From assembly GCA_030374735.1 (NCBI GenBank), contig JASCIV010000638.1:1-15058 (forward strand): DNA of 15,058 bases, written 5' to 3'. The notes under the pieces were generated by a model. It saw only the letters and a list, made by a program, of their open reading frames with translations, was not told the DNA's origin and searched no databases. The translations under genes and the position numbers were made by a program. This document shows, piece by piece, positions 1 through 7,972 of this stretch. The DNA comes from Gracilaria caudata. Its lineage: Eukaryota; Rhodophyta; Florideophyceae; Gracilariales; Gracilariaceae. Every line of letters starts with the position of its first letter. The stretch's first letter is position 1.

Positions 1-2
1 GA

Positions 3-69
3 GTAAGTTATCTACTACTGCTCTTTTGGCATTTTGTGTGACCACTGACTTTGTCTGTTTCACATAAAG
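3..69 (+). other. Putative 3' intron of a gene entering from the left
   Basis: The segment starts with a strong donor (GTAAGT), contains a CTGAC branch-point-like element near base 45-50, has a T-rich tract (TTTGTCTGTTTC) and ends in AAAG. The frame downstream stays open to a stop at 303-305. Only two exon bases (GA) are visible to the left, so the upstream exon and phase cannot be checked. Confidence 0.35.
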
Positions 70-305
70 TGCCAAGGTCTACCGTTTCATCGAGTGAATA
101 CTCTTCTGTGGTGGATCCCGAGGAGCGTTTGGAAGAAGTTCCGGACCTGGTCCCGCAGATAAAACCGTCGGCTGTGGATCCTCTGGACACGTGTCGCGAG
201 CGTCACACCTTTCGTGTAGCGACCCTGAAAGCAAAGTGTCGTCTCAATCCCCCTCCTCGCAAGTTTATCCTCAAGCGTTGCCGCGTTTGCGACATTAGCG
301 TTTAA
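70..305 (+). CDS. Possible terminal exon of an unrecognised protein
   Basis: An open frame follows the putative acceptor at 69 and ends in TAA at 303-305, giving about 77 residues. The first half is acidic and serine-rich; the second half is basic with four cysteines (one DTCRE, then KCRL and a final RCRVC). No domain is recognised. There is no ATG in the frame, which fits an internal or last exon rather than a whole gene. An ATG-started frame on the opposite strand (407 down to 87, 106 codons) overlaps it and is the main rival; the plus frame is preferred because of the intron signals and its acidic-to-basic composition. No AATAAA is seen within 200 bases downstream. Confidence 0.35.
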
Positions 306-409
306 AGTCAGCGTCAGCTCCAGATCCATCAGGGCGGACGTAAGCATCAGCGGGTTTTGCGTCGCGCGAACTATACGGAAATAGATATCGCTAGCGACAT
401 TTGTCATAT

Positions 410-448
410 ACGCTTCTCCAAATTTTACGATCGAAGAAGCGTTTTTTT
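410..448. repeat. 8-bp inverted repeat followed by T7
   Basis: ACGCTTCT (410-417) pairs with AGAAGCGT (435-442) across a 17-base loop, and the right arm runs into seven T. The shape resembles a bacterial terminator, but the setting is eukaryotic. It may only be 3' flank structure of the gene ending at 305. From here to base 1000 no convincing gene is seen; the sequence is T-rich with short chance frames. Confidence 0.3.
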
Positions 449-1000
449 AAGAGAAATAACAATACTACTATCTAGAGACTAAATGCTTCTTCCCATTTCC
501 GTGTTGTGACACTTCTCTTATTTTCTATCAATACATATACTTTTGTTTTTTCTTTGTGTCTCAATATATTACGGTGTCTAAGCTTGGCCCCCCGCATCAT
601 TCTGTTGTGTTTTCTTTCTTTCGTTTATTGCTGATTTGCTATTGACTTTGCTAGTGCTCTCTGCCCGCTGGGCTGGTACTCTCTACGGAAGCATACATTT
701 TCATTTACTTTTCTGCGTCCCCCTATCAAAGGCTGTCATCGCCGGCGTCATACCAAAAATGACGTTCTCATTGCTCTTCACACGTTGCATGAGGTGTACG
801 TACATTGCTGATATTGGATTTATTCTTAGTTTAGCGAATGGGTGAGACTATAAAAATAAATTGTTTGGAGGAGCATCCTGAAACTAAGAAGTCGTGAGAA
901 AAAAAGAACACAAGCGAAGAAGTTTTTAGTTTTGATACCTTCGAAATCAACTTTTGTGTAAATGCAAAAGTCGTTCTGCGTTTTATGGATGCTCCGATTA

Positions 1001-2485
1001 TCACGTAATTGATTCTCGTTCCTCTCCAAAATGGCCCGCTCTTTGCACGCCCACTATGACCCGCTTGTCACCCCTTAATTCCTTCACAACCAATACGACT
1101 TGTCCCTTTCCTCCATATTTTCCTCCAAAGCGCTCCTCCTGAGATAACCAGTGCTCAGCGATCCCCTTCGCGCTCACCAAGTTTCCCCTTATTTTCGTGT
1201 TCCTTCCCAGTCTATCCGCCACCACTTTCAGACCGACCAGCACCACTAAGCTCACGAAAAAGAGTGCAATGCCCCACATGCTCCAAGTAGGAACCGTCAC
1301 CAGCTCATCGTCCACCTCCATTCTCACGTCTTCCACTCCATCCAAGCTAAACGCCGTGATCATTCGACTACACAGCACTGCCAAAATCGCCAACTCACGG
1401 TTCGTGTGCATTCTATTGTTCCTTCCCATCAGAAACGGAATGGCCTTCAGAGCATGCATGTCATGAAATGTCGTCACTCCCTCTAAAGCCACTGACATGA
1501 TGAGATATCGTTCACTTTCAATCTCAGCGACGTCATCATACAGGCCCAACACACTTTTGTTTCCTATAATTGGTATCAGACACGCGTTCAAAACGACATC
1601 TTTTCCTGTCCATTCCCCTGTTTGATCATCCCATATCCAGTTCACCGATGCGAAGCATTCAACCGCTGCGTTACTGCTCGTGCCAAGGAGTACTGTCTGT
1701 AGAGCCCAAGGACTTTGGTGAGAGGAGTTCCCTGTCAGTGATCTCTCGGACCCGGGTATGATATTGTGGTCGGAAACATTAGCTGCAATAAAGCTGTATT
1801 TCTCAAGAGCGCCGATTCTCACGTTTCCCACTTGGTCGTATGGAACTTGATCCTCTTCTGAGTGCGTGTCTCTGCCAATAGTCAGTTGAGATCGGTTCCA
1901 AAAGTTAGTTTGCAAGATGTGTGCTGCGCTGAAACTGGATTGCTGGATGACAGGTGTTGCGTCCACTCTTCCGGACCTGTTCCGTGGACAAAGAGCAGCA
2001 TCGCCCAGATTGTGGTACTCAACGAAGTTGGTCAGGTTAAAGGAGACAGGAGAGTACCATTGACCATAAACGTTGAAGCAAATTCCCTCTGCTCTCTGCA
2101 ACGCATCTCGAAGTTGCGCAACGTGTCCCGAGGTAGCGTCAAGGAGCTGGCTGACGTTTGAAACTGTTTTCGATATGCGAAAAGTTTGCGTGCTTGTGGT
2201 CCAAATGGATGTGGCGCCCGTTGAGAAATCGAGCGCTATTTCCAGAGCGGCGGCGAGGAATATGGTTGCGATGAGCGAGAAATGACAACCGTTCGAGAGG
2301 CTTATAGATGTACGCAGAGGCGTGTATGCTGGATAACAGCGCCCTTTCTTCAGCAGCGTTCTGGAGGCGCTGTGGCGCATGAATGTGTTGAGCACGATGT
2401 CCGCAGAGCATCCTACCGTTAGAGAGAACACCAAGTACTTGAGAACGTTGAATACATTGGGATGTAAGAAGGGAATAGTAACCAT
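1001..2485 (-). CDS. Three-pass membrane glycoprotein, paralog A (unknown family)
   Basis: The protein has 494 residues. The start chosen is the ATG at 2485-2483 because the aligned paralog at 4600 begins there with the same AAAATGGTTA context; the frame runs 13 codons further up only to a GTG. A hydrophobic segment at about residues 10-32 (FNVLKYLVFSLT) and a second at about 69-86 are followed by an ectodomain of about 310 residues with at least six NxS/T sites (for example FNLTN, WNRSQ, GNSSH, GNKSV). A third segment at about 402-423 precedes a basic tail. Four ectodomain cysteines (GICFN, ALCPR, VECFA, NACLI) match positions in the paralog, suggesting two disulfides. Conserved blocks include SVALEGV-x2-FHD, HT-x-REL and VTVPTWS-x-WG. 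No known domain is recognised; a surface or wall-facing receptor or scaffold is possible but unproven. It diverges head-to-head from the 4600 gene. Confidence 0.9.
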   Translation of the reverse strand: MVTIPFLHPNVFNVLKYLVFSLTVGCSADIVLNTFMRHSASRTLLKKGRCYPAYTPLRTSISLSNGCHFSLIATIFLAAALEIALDFSTGATSIWTTSTQTFRISKTVSNVSQLLDATSGHVAQLRDALQRAEGICFNVYGQWYSPVSFNLTNFVEYHNLGDAALCPRNRSGRVDATPVIQQSSFSAAHILQTNFWNRSQLTIGRDTHSEEDQVPYDQVGNVRIGALEKYSFIAANVSDHNIIPGSERSLTGNSSHQSPWALQTVLLGTSSNAAVECFASVNWIWDDQTGEWTGKDVVLNACLIPIIGNKSVLGLYDDVAEIESERYLIMSVALEGVTTFHDMHALKAIPFLMGRNNRMHTNRELAILAVLCSRMITAFSLDGVEDVRMEVDDELVTVPTWSMWGIALFFVSLVVLVGLKVVADRLGRNTKIRGNLVSAKGIAEHWLSQEERFGGKYGGKGQVVLVVKELRGDKRVIVGVQRAGHFGEERESIT

Positions 2486-2932
2486 TTTGTGTTGAAGTGA
2501 TGGACGAGAGCCCCGCGCGCTCACGCTTACCGAGAACCGGTTGAGTTGTATACCAAGGCAGTTATAGCATTCCTCAGGAGCAGCAGCCCTGCGGGCACGG
2601 TGGTGGGAAAATTTCGATTGGTCTGCATTGCTCGACGATCATAAGGCCTTTGCGGAAGCTCTACCCATCCCACAAAAGAGCAATGCAGCCTTACCGGATG
2701 ATACGCTAACTGGAATACAGTGGTGACAGCGCTAACTGATATCTAGCGCGCAGACCGCAACAAGATGCAGACCCACGTCACGATTGTTCACTTGCTGTAT
2801 ACGGCTTTGTTTGACACAGCCGATGGAAAGCATCAAAGCCTGCCAGATCAGCAATGCTAACGACTGATAAGCCCTCAAGTCGGTGATGTTTGCAGAGCCG
2901 AGAGAGCAGACAGCAGAACACATCGCGCTGCT

Positions 2933-2988
2933 TGCTTGGCGCTGCTTGCTGCCAACTGCTACCAGTTGGCAGCAAGTAGCGCCAAGCA
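2933..2988. repeat. 26-bp-arm hairpin with 4-base loop
   Basis: The left arm at 2933-2958 (starting TGCTTGGCGC and ending GCCAACTG) is the reverse complement of 2963-2988 except at one position (G2944 opposite T2977). In plus-strand RNA that is a G-U pair, so all 26 pairs can form, closed by CTAC. It lies about 450 bases upstream of paralog A. It could be a small-RNA precursor, a fold-back element or a cruciform-forming site; nothing in the sequence chooses between these. Confidence 0.85.
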
Positions 2989-3054
2989 GTGGGGCTTTTG
3001 TCATCGCTGTACAGCGCTGTCCGCAACCAACTGCGATATGCGGACCTCTCAGCA

Positions 3055-3079
3055 CCTCCCGCCGTACCTCGGCGGGAGG
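3055..3079. repeat. 10-bp perfect GC-rich hairpin
   Basis: CCTCCCGCCG (3055-3064) pairs perfectly with CGGCGGGAGG (3070-3079) around TACCT. A further GTCCGCA/TGCGGAC inverted repeat and the palindrome GCTGTACAGC lie just upstream (about 3007-3044), so the whole 3000-3080 stretch can fold. Confidence 0.75.
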
Positions 3080-3106
3080 GCGGGCCTTAGACAATATCAG
3101 TAAATA

Positions 3107-3132
3107 GGGCTGTCAGGCAAATCCGACAGCCC
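3107..3132. repeat. 8-bp perfect hairpin
   Basis: GGGCTGTC (3107-3114) pairs with GACAGCCC (3125-3132) across a 10-base loop. It belongs to the same cluster of foldable elements between the divergent paralogs. Confidence 0.7.
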
Positions 3133-3310
3133 GGGGGAGACGGGCACCGAGAGAACACGGTTTTGCCTCTCTCCGCTACCCGCTCCTGCCCGCAGCGTCA
3201 CCACTCTCCACGCGCCACCCGACGCTCCGAAGCGCTGCGCAATGTCCTCCGCTGCCCCAGTTTTATCATACAAACCCATGCTAAGATCGACAAAATCTTA
3301 CGTTTCAGAC

Positions 3311-3378
3311 AAGTGGAACATGACGTCAAGTCAGTATGGTCACGTGTGACCATACTGAGTTGACGTCATGTTCCACTT
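3311..3378. repeat. 33-bp-arm near-perfect palindrome with CRE and G-box cores
   Basis: Bases 3311-3343 are the reverse complement of 3346-3378 with a single mismatch (G3330 opposite G3359) and only GT between the arms. Each arm carries TGACGTCA (3321-3328 and 3361-3368), the classic bZIP/CREB palindrome, and the centre reads CACGTG (3341-3346), a bHLH/bZIP G-box or E-box. No target-site duplication flanks it. It lies about 830 bases upstream of paralog A and 1.2 kb upstream of paralog B. That it is regulatory is inference; a fold-back transposon remnant or a hairpin RNA locus is also possible. Confidence 0.85.
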
Positions 3379-3763
3379 CCTGCACGTGAACTTATTCTCA
3401 AACGTGAAGCCAAGCCTGTACACCTCGTGTCACTGTCGGACTGGTGCACTGTCTTCAGCGTGCAGTCCGCTCAGTCTACCACTTAACGCTGTGTCTATCG
3501 TGAGAACTTTACTGGTACGGTACTCGCTTGCTTCAGTCTGACGCGGCCTACCCATGCAAAACGAGATTGAGATCCAGATTAGCGCTTGTGATTGCCTCTC
3601 GTCACCATCGCTGTTGGGCCTTTCGTACGTTGCGTGTTGAGTCTCTGTTTTTGTCTTGCAAAGAAAGACTTTAAGGGTTCTCCTCACAACGCGGGGATTT
3701 GTCTGACCAGTCTGTGAATCGTTACGCCATCCATCCCTAATGTGTATACTACAACAGGACACA

Positions 3764-3911
3764 TGTTGATTCTGGGCAAGCCCGGAATCCTTGAGTTCGG
3801 AGCTTGGTTCGACTTGCGATAGTGGCTAATGTGTGAAGTGCGGTATAAGTTGATATACCTGGCTTCTGAGTCCACTGAGTTCAGTTGCTCAGTCGTTTTA
3901 TCTCGGCAACA
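3764..3911 (+). mobile_element. Candidate solo LTR
   Basis: The block starts TGTTG and ends CAACA, a 5-bp terminal inverted repeat of the TG...CA type found on LTRs. Within it a TATAA element (about 3843-3847) is followed about 60 bases later by the right end, as in an LTR promoter/R region. There is no clear target-site duplication (ACACA on the left, GTAGA on the right) and no obvious primer-binding site just downstream, so if real it is old or recombined. A short frame starting at ATG 3941 follows but matches nothing recognised. Confidence 0.25.
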
Positions 3912-4544
3912 GTAGAAAGTGGGTGTAGAAATATTTGTTCATGGAGTTCCATTTCGTCGCGGATTACCTCCGGAACAGGAGTTTCTTAGAACCAGGGATC
4001 TCAACAAAAAAAACAATTTGCTGGACTTCGCAGGAACAAGAAACAAAGTTGATTACCTGGCGCGGAACCCTAGTTCTCAGGTCAGTATTACGAAAAATAA
4101 ATTTAATCCAGCTCAGCCCGAACTGTGCGTGCTCGCGTGAATTATAGTTGGGCTCGCATTTGCGATCCTAACGCGCCAGCAATGTAATATTCAAAGGCTA
4201 ATCTGGCACTTTGTTTGAACATTAAGTATTCCTCTCTCACCGACCACTGCAGACAACGTGAAACGAGTGGTGGAAAAGAGAACTTCTTGCTCAGGAGGAC
4301 TTGCCGAGTGAGATAATCTGCAGTGATCGACGAAAGCGCCGGTTGTCACGCTCGTCACGCATGCGCTAGGTGCTTGCTCCCGCTGAGGGCCAAAATTGCA
4401 CGTGTAAACAAGAGTGGGATCCAGATTAGCACACTCAGCTTCCCACAATACGGGCCTACTATGAGAGGAATCATTCCTTTCGATCGAAAAGACGCCTGTC
4501 GAGTATCAGTCATCTCTCTGCGAACTGTTTGCGCTCTCAACATC

Positions 4545-4551
4545 CATAAAT
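4545..4551 (+). promoter_or_regulatory. TATA-like element of paralog B
   Basis: CATAAAT lies 49 bases before the ATG at 4600, a plausible core promoter spacing with a very short 5' leader. Between them, ATTTTGC (4573-4579) and GCAAAAT (4595-4601) form an imperfect hairpin whose right arm includes the start codon; this could affect initiation but is short. Confidence 0.35.
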
Positions 4552-4599
4552 CTCGTTGGGTGTCTGTGACTCCATTTTGCGTTCGTCCAACGCAGCAAA

Positions 4600-6060
4600 A
4601 TGGTTAAATTCATGTTTCTATCGCCCGAAGTGTTCAATGTTCTCAAATACGTCATTCTCTCGCTAACCGCTAGCGTCGCAGCCGATGCACTTTTCGACAC
4701 AGTTCATGCGTATCGCACGTCTAAAACGCTATTACGCAGAGGTCATGTGCACCCGTCCGACAGACCGCTTCGAATGCGCGTGAGACGCGGCATAAAGCTG
4801 GTCTCGTTTCGAGAACGATGGTTGCTTCTGACGGTTCTAATCGCCGTTGGTTTGGAAATGGCGCTGGAGTTCTCGACAGGTGCCGAATCTACATTGACCT
4901 CTCGTTCAGATACTTTTCGCATGAGCCAGCAGGCCTCGAGTATGAAGCAGGTTTACGAAAGCAGTATGGAGTACATCAAGAAAATGAGGAATGTTCTGGA
5001 AAGAGTAGAGGGTGTTTGTTACAATATTAGAGAAGAATGGTACTCGCCTGTGATGTTTAACATGACCAATTCGTCTTCTTTCTTCGCCACGGGAAGAGCT
5101 GCTTGGTGCCTTCAGAACTATACGCAACGGATCAACGCCACCGAAGATCTTGAGCAATCGGCGTTTCAGGTCTCCGAAGTGGTGCAAATGAAACTCTGGA
5201 ACGCATCCCAACTTCGACTTGGTTTTGATGGTGAGCATTCAGAAGTGAGTCTGCCTTATGAGCAGGTGGGTGACGTAAGAGTTGGGGTTCATGAGAAGTA
5301 TAGCTTCCTGGCCGTCAACTTCAGTAACAAAGGTTTTGTTAAAGGATCTACTCGAGCTCTATCAGGAAACAATACTCGAATCAATCCAAGAGCGTATTTC
5401 ACCGCTAACTTCAGCACAGAGAGCAATATGACGTTGGAGTGCCTCGGAATTGCACAGTTAATCAACGAAGCTACTGGTGAGCCCTGGCCAGTAATAAAGC
5501 CTTGGATTGAGGTGTGTTTAGTGCCAATTAGCGATAACAGAGCGCTTCTGGCGTTGTTTGATGATTACAAGGGTTCGAAGAATGAGTTCCAACTTGTGAT
5601 GTCGGTGGCCTTGGAAGGAGTGAAATCGTTCCACGATTTGAAGCTACTGCAAGCGGTGCCGTGGATGGTAGGAGAAAACGACGGAAGACACACCTACCGC
5701 GAACTGGGCGTTTTAGCGGTAGTTTGTTACCACATGATCACCGGCATTTGCACCGCGGGGTTCCGCGATGTTGAGTTTGAATTTGGAAATGAGACGGTGA
5801 CGGTGCCGACGTGGAGTGTTTGGGGAATGATCTTGCTCGCAGTTGGCGTGTCGGTTATGGCGGCAGTGACCGTTGTGCTGCGTGCGGAGAGATCGAGGTT
5901 GAAGGTGCAGGGCAATCTGGCCACGGCCAGCGGAGTCGCCGAGCATTGGTGGCAGGAGGAGCACTTTGATGAGCCCTGCGGTCGAGGACGAGTCGTTCTG
6001 GTGGCCGACTATGCCGTGGACGATGAGTGGGCGACGGTGGCTGTAGCACGAGAGGAGTAA
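4600..6060 (+). CDS. Three-pass membrane glycoprotein, paralog B (unknown family)
   Basis: This is an uninterrupted 486-residue protein from ATG in AAAATGG to TAA. Hydrophobic segments lie at about residues 10-32, 74-92 and 406-427. Between the second and third lies an ectodomain with at least nine NxS/T sites (FNMTN, QNYTQ, INATE, WNASQ, VNFSN, GNNTR, ANFST, SNMTL, GNETV). Four cysteines (GVCYN, AWCLQ, LECLG, EVCLV) match those of paralog A. The loop between segments 1 and 2 is strongly basic (RTSKTLLRRG and RMRVRRG), so it probably faces the cytoplasm, placing the glycosylated part outside and the tail inside. The tail shares GNL-x3-(K/S)G-(I/V)-AEHW with paralog A but the last 30 residues diverge. 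The function is unknown; a surface receptor-like or structural role is only a guess. Amino acid identity with paralog A is spread along the whole length, so the duplication is old. Confidence 0.92.
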   Translation: MVKFMFLSPEVFNVLKYVILSLTASVAADALFDTVHAYRTSKTLLRRGHVHPSDRPLRMRVRRGIKLVSFRERWLLLTVLIAVGLEMALEFSTGAESTLTSRSDTFRMSQQASSMKQVYESSMEYIKKMRNVLERVEGVCYNIREEWYSPVMFNMTNSSSFFATGRAAWCLQNYTQRINATEDLEQSAFQVSEVVQMKLWNASQLRLGFDGEHSEVSLPYEQVGDVRVGVHEKYSFLAVNFSNKGFVKGSTRALSGNNTRINPRAYFTANFSTESNMTLECLGIAQLINEATGEPWPVIKPWIEVCLVPISDNRALLALFDDYKGSKNEFQLVMSVALEGVKSFHDLKLLQAVPWMVGENDGRHTYRELGVLAVVCYHMITGICTAGFRDVEFEFGNETVTVPTWSVWGMILLAVGVSVMAAVTVVLRAERSRLKVQGNLATASGVAEHWWQEEHFDEPCGRGRVVLVADYAVDDEWATVAVAREE

Positions 6061-6076
6061 CAATTTCTGGAACTCT

Positions 6077-6362
6077 ACGTGTAGCGTGACACGTTCCCCA
6101 CGCGTGCACTCATTGCACGTGGAAACGTGGACACCAAACGGACGCATTCTTTCTCGTCCGTGAAATCGGAAACGGGCGGTGTTGCGGGAATTTAGACAAA
6201 ATGCATACGTGGCGTACGGCTGCAGCGTGGCTAACGTGGGCGAGCAGGAAAACGTTTACGACGTGTTGCTTATTCCTTTAAAAAATTTTCTCAAGATGAA
6301 GTTTCACATTTTTCGCAGATTGGCGTTTAACTCATCTCGTTGAATGATCCACGTCTCCACGT
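6077..6362. promoter_or_regulatory. Cluster of ACGT-core motifs
   Basis: ten ACGT cores occur in 286 bases (starting at 6077, 6091, 6117, 6125, 6207, 6234, 6252, 6261, 6351 and 6359), six of them as ACGTG and one as a full CACGTG (6116-6121). About one ACGT would be expected by chance. They lie between paralog B and the cysteine-rich gene, within 550 bases upstream of the latter. ACGT cores are the usual targets of bZIP and bHLH factors. Assignment to either gene is inference. Confidence 0.4.
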
Positions 6363-6544
6363 CGACAAGTAGCAATGGATCACAAACCCTAGTCAACATC
6401 AATAATGTAGTAGTCCCCTACAACACATCTTGAGGCAAGTTGTCATATTCAATGATAAGTGCCCAATCTTTCGCTCTCGTTTCAAAGCACGGCACAGGGA
6501 GCCCTCCTCCTTGGCAAATGAACGTATCCTCAAGCAGCTCTGTG

Positions 6545-6552
6545 TATAAAAA
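6545..6552 (+). promoter_or_regulatory. TATA box of the cysteine-rich gene
   Basis: TATAAAAA fits the metazoan/plant TATA consensus well and lies 88 bases before the ATG at 6633. If used, transcription starts near 6575, which excludes the upstream in-frame ATGs at 6452 and 6521 as starts. Confidence 0.45.
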
Positions 6553-6632
6553 GCAGCCCAATCTGCCCATAACTTCGACTTTCCATCACACTTCTTTCAA
6601 CTCTTCAAACCCCGACAGTGCCACCCTTCTAA

Positions 6633-7122
6633 ATGGAACTCCCAAACAGAATTTTCCTTCCCTTCTGCTGTTCGCATGCGTGATTTTCTCGCACTCGACG
6701 GCAATGTCTCTGCATCCAGTTTCTCGCCAAAGATGTGGTTCGGTGACATGCAACGCAAAGGAAGTGTGTGCCCCGGCAGATCCAGCCAGAGGTCGTCAAG
6801 ATTTTTGCGCGCCTGGGCGTACAGTCGGACAATCCTGCATCGCGAACGACTTTTCTACGCAGTGTTTGCCGTTGTTGAGATGCATAGAAGTCCGTTGTGC
6901 GTCCCGAGTCGTCTCGAGGGGACAGTCTTGCCGTCAGCAGGATGTCATATGTCAGCGTTTGTTGATGGCTCACGTAACGGAGTGGTTACGTTAGGGGAAG
7001 TTGATGGCTCGCGTAACGCAGTGGTTACGTTAGGGGAAGGAACTGCGTGGGTGGACAAATCCAACGTACTTAGAAATCACTTCTGTACAGAGAACTGCGT
7101 AGGTGGCTCCGAGTGCAAGTAG
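6633..7122 (+). CDS. Cysteine-rich secreted-type protein; start disrupted or unclear, probable intron
   Basis: The core frame (bases 6704-6956) encodes ten cysteines in spaced pairs (RCGSVTC, EVCAP, DFCAP, GQSC, QCLPLLRC, VRC, GQSC, VICQ). A GT at 6957 and the acceptor CTTCTGTACAG ending at 7090 delimit a 134-base intron; splicing joins the frame to a short exon (7091-7122) that adds NCVGGSECK and a stop, making twelve cysteines. GQSC occurs twice, suggesting two small disulfide modules, loosely like Dickkopf-N or EB-type domains. Just upstream in the same frame lies a signal-peptide-like stretch (PSLLLFACVIFSHSTA), but no ATG opens that frame after the TATA box; the nearest ATG (6633) is one frame off and stops at 6681. 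Either a one-base lesion, a sequence error or a missed 5' exon is implied. Probably extracellular; the role is unknown. Confidence 0.5.
6962..7039 (+). repeat. Two tandem 39-bp units, each a hairpin
   Basis: The units at 6962-7000 and 7001-7039 differ at only two positions. Each contains CGTAAC and GTTACG as 6-7 bp inverted arms around a 6-base loop. They sit inside the proposed intron of the cysteine-rich gene; 39 is a multiple of three and one frame stays open, so a coding repeat is the alternative. Confidence 0.85.
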
Positions 7123-7387
7123 TTCAAATTCGAATTGGTTTGCGCGGCGCCACTCAAAGAGGAGAAGCCTCCAAACCTGTCTGAGTCAGACAGAATAAAT
7201 ATCCGGACACAGCAGGAGAATGCCAGTGTCCGGAGGCAGACTCAGGAGCGGACTCCTGAGATCCAGTGTGCCTGCTCTTCTCGCCTCCGTCCCACCGTGC
7301 CCACGCACCGCTGCTTCGACTACCACTGCATTCTGTCCTGCGCCTCTGTTCTGATCTTCAGCGTTCTCAACCGTCATTACCGTAGCA

Positions 7388-7972
7388 ATGGCATCCCCCA
7401 CTCACCCCCAGGAGACTGCCAACGAAGCGAGCACGTCCCACCCTCCGGCAAGCGCTCGCAGCGCGCCACAGCACTCTCGCGCTGCTGTTCGACTTCGACA
7501 GGGCCATATGCGACACAAGTCAATTCCAACGCGATACGCCCAAAATCCGTGCCGGCATTCAGAATGCCTGCCACACTCTGTACGCGCGGGGAGACCGCAA
7601 TAGCGTTCATCTCCAGACGCACCGAGCAACGTCTGCGAAACGCCACAGGCGACAGTTTTCCGCTCACCGCGCGATACGGACGCACGCTGGTACTGTCATC
7701 ACGTTAGGTGGAGCAGGTGGGACGAGACGTCGATCTAAGCGAAGAGATCGGCGAAGCGGAAGCGTGTGCACACTCTCTCAAATTGCAGTGCTGGAATGAC
7801 GGTGATAGGGTGGAGATTGGCTTTCAGGGTGGCGAGTGTTTGAAATGGGTAGTGGAGATTATTCTTGCGCCATTTGATGGAGCGGCGGCCGGATGAGCTA
7901 CCGCTGCTGGCTCTGAAGAAAGTTATGGAGATCATCCCTCGTGATGTTGGGAAATGCCTGGCGTTGGATTAA
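7388..7972 (+). pseudogene. Possible scrambled coding remnant
   Basis: An ATG in a good context (CAATGGC, 7388) opens a frame that becomes low-quality within 30 codons. Protein-like stretches then follow in different plus frames: LALLFDFDRAICDTSQF near 7470-7520, LSEEIGEAEACAHSLKLQCW near 7735-7795, and LPLLALKKVMEIIPRDVGK near 7900-7955, ending at TAA 7970-7972. A gene with several frameshifts would explain this. No family is recognised, and antisense frames here are also fairly open, so the call is weak. Confidence 0.2.

Larger units (their letters stand above)
2486..4599. other. Divergent intergenic spacer rich in palindromes
   Basis: This is the shared upstream region of the two paralogs. 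It has no convincing gene: the longest frame (3762 down to 3430, minus, 110 codons) starts only at a GTG, has no recognisable motif and is crossed by the flank of a candidate LTR. The notable content is inverted repeats at 2933-2988, 3055-3079, 3107-3132 and 3311-3378, plus the LTR-like block at 3764-3911. The sequence just before each start is similar: both have CGTCCA 15-25 bases upstream and AAAATGGTTA at the ATG, which supports origin of the pair by inverted duplication. Confidence 0.7.

Noticed and set aside
87..407. Minus-strand ATG-started frame of 106 codons
   Set aside because: It overlaps the plus-strand exon candidate, has no recognisable motif and lacks supporting signals; kept only as the rival reading.
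2933..3378. CRISPR-like array
   Set aside because: The repeats are inverted, not regularly spaced direct repeats, and the window is eukaryotic in character.
3430..3762. Minus-strand 110-codon frame in the divergent spacer
   Set aside because: It starts at GTG, has mixed low-quality composition and no promoter or domain; chance length is plausible.
3780..3815. GGTTCGACT resembling a tRNA B box
   Set aside because: No A box at the right distance and no cloverleaf could be drawn.
7135..7707. Plus-strand 190-codon frame
   Set aside because: It has only a TTG start and irregular, Arg/Ser/Thr-heavy composition; better protein-like stretches lie in other frames of the same DNA.
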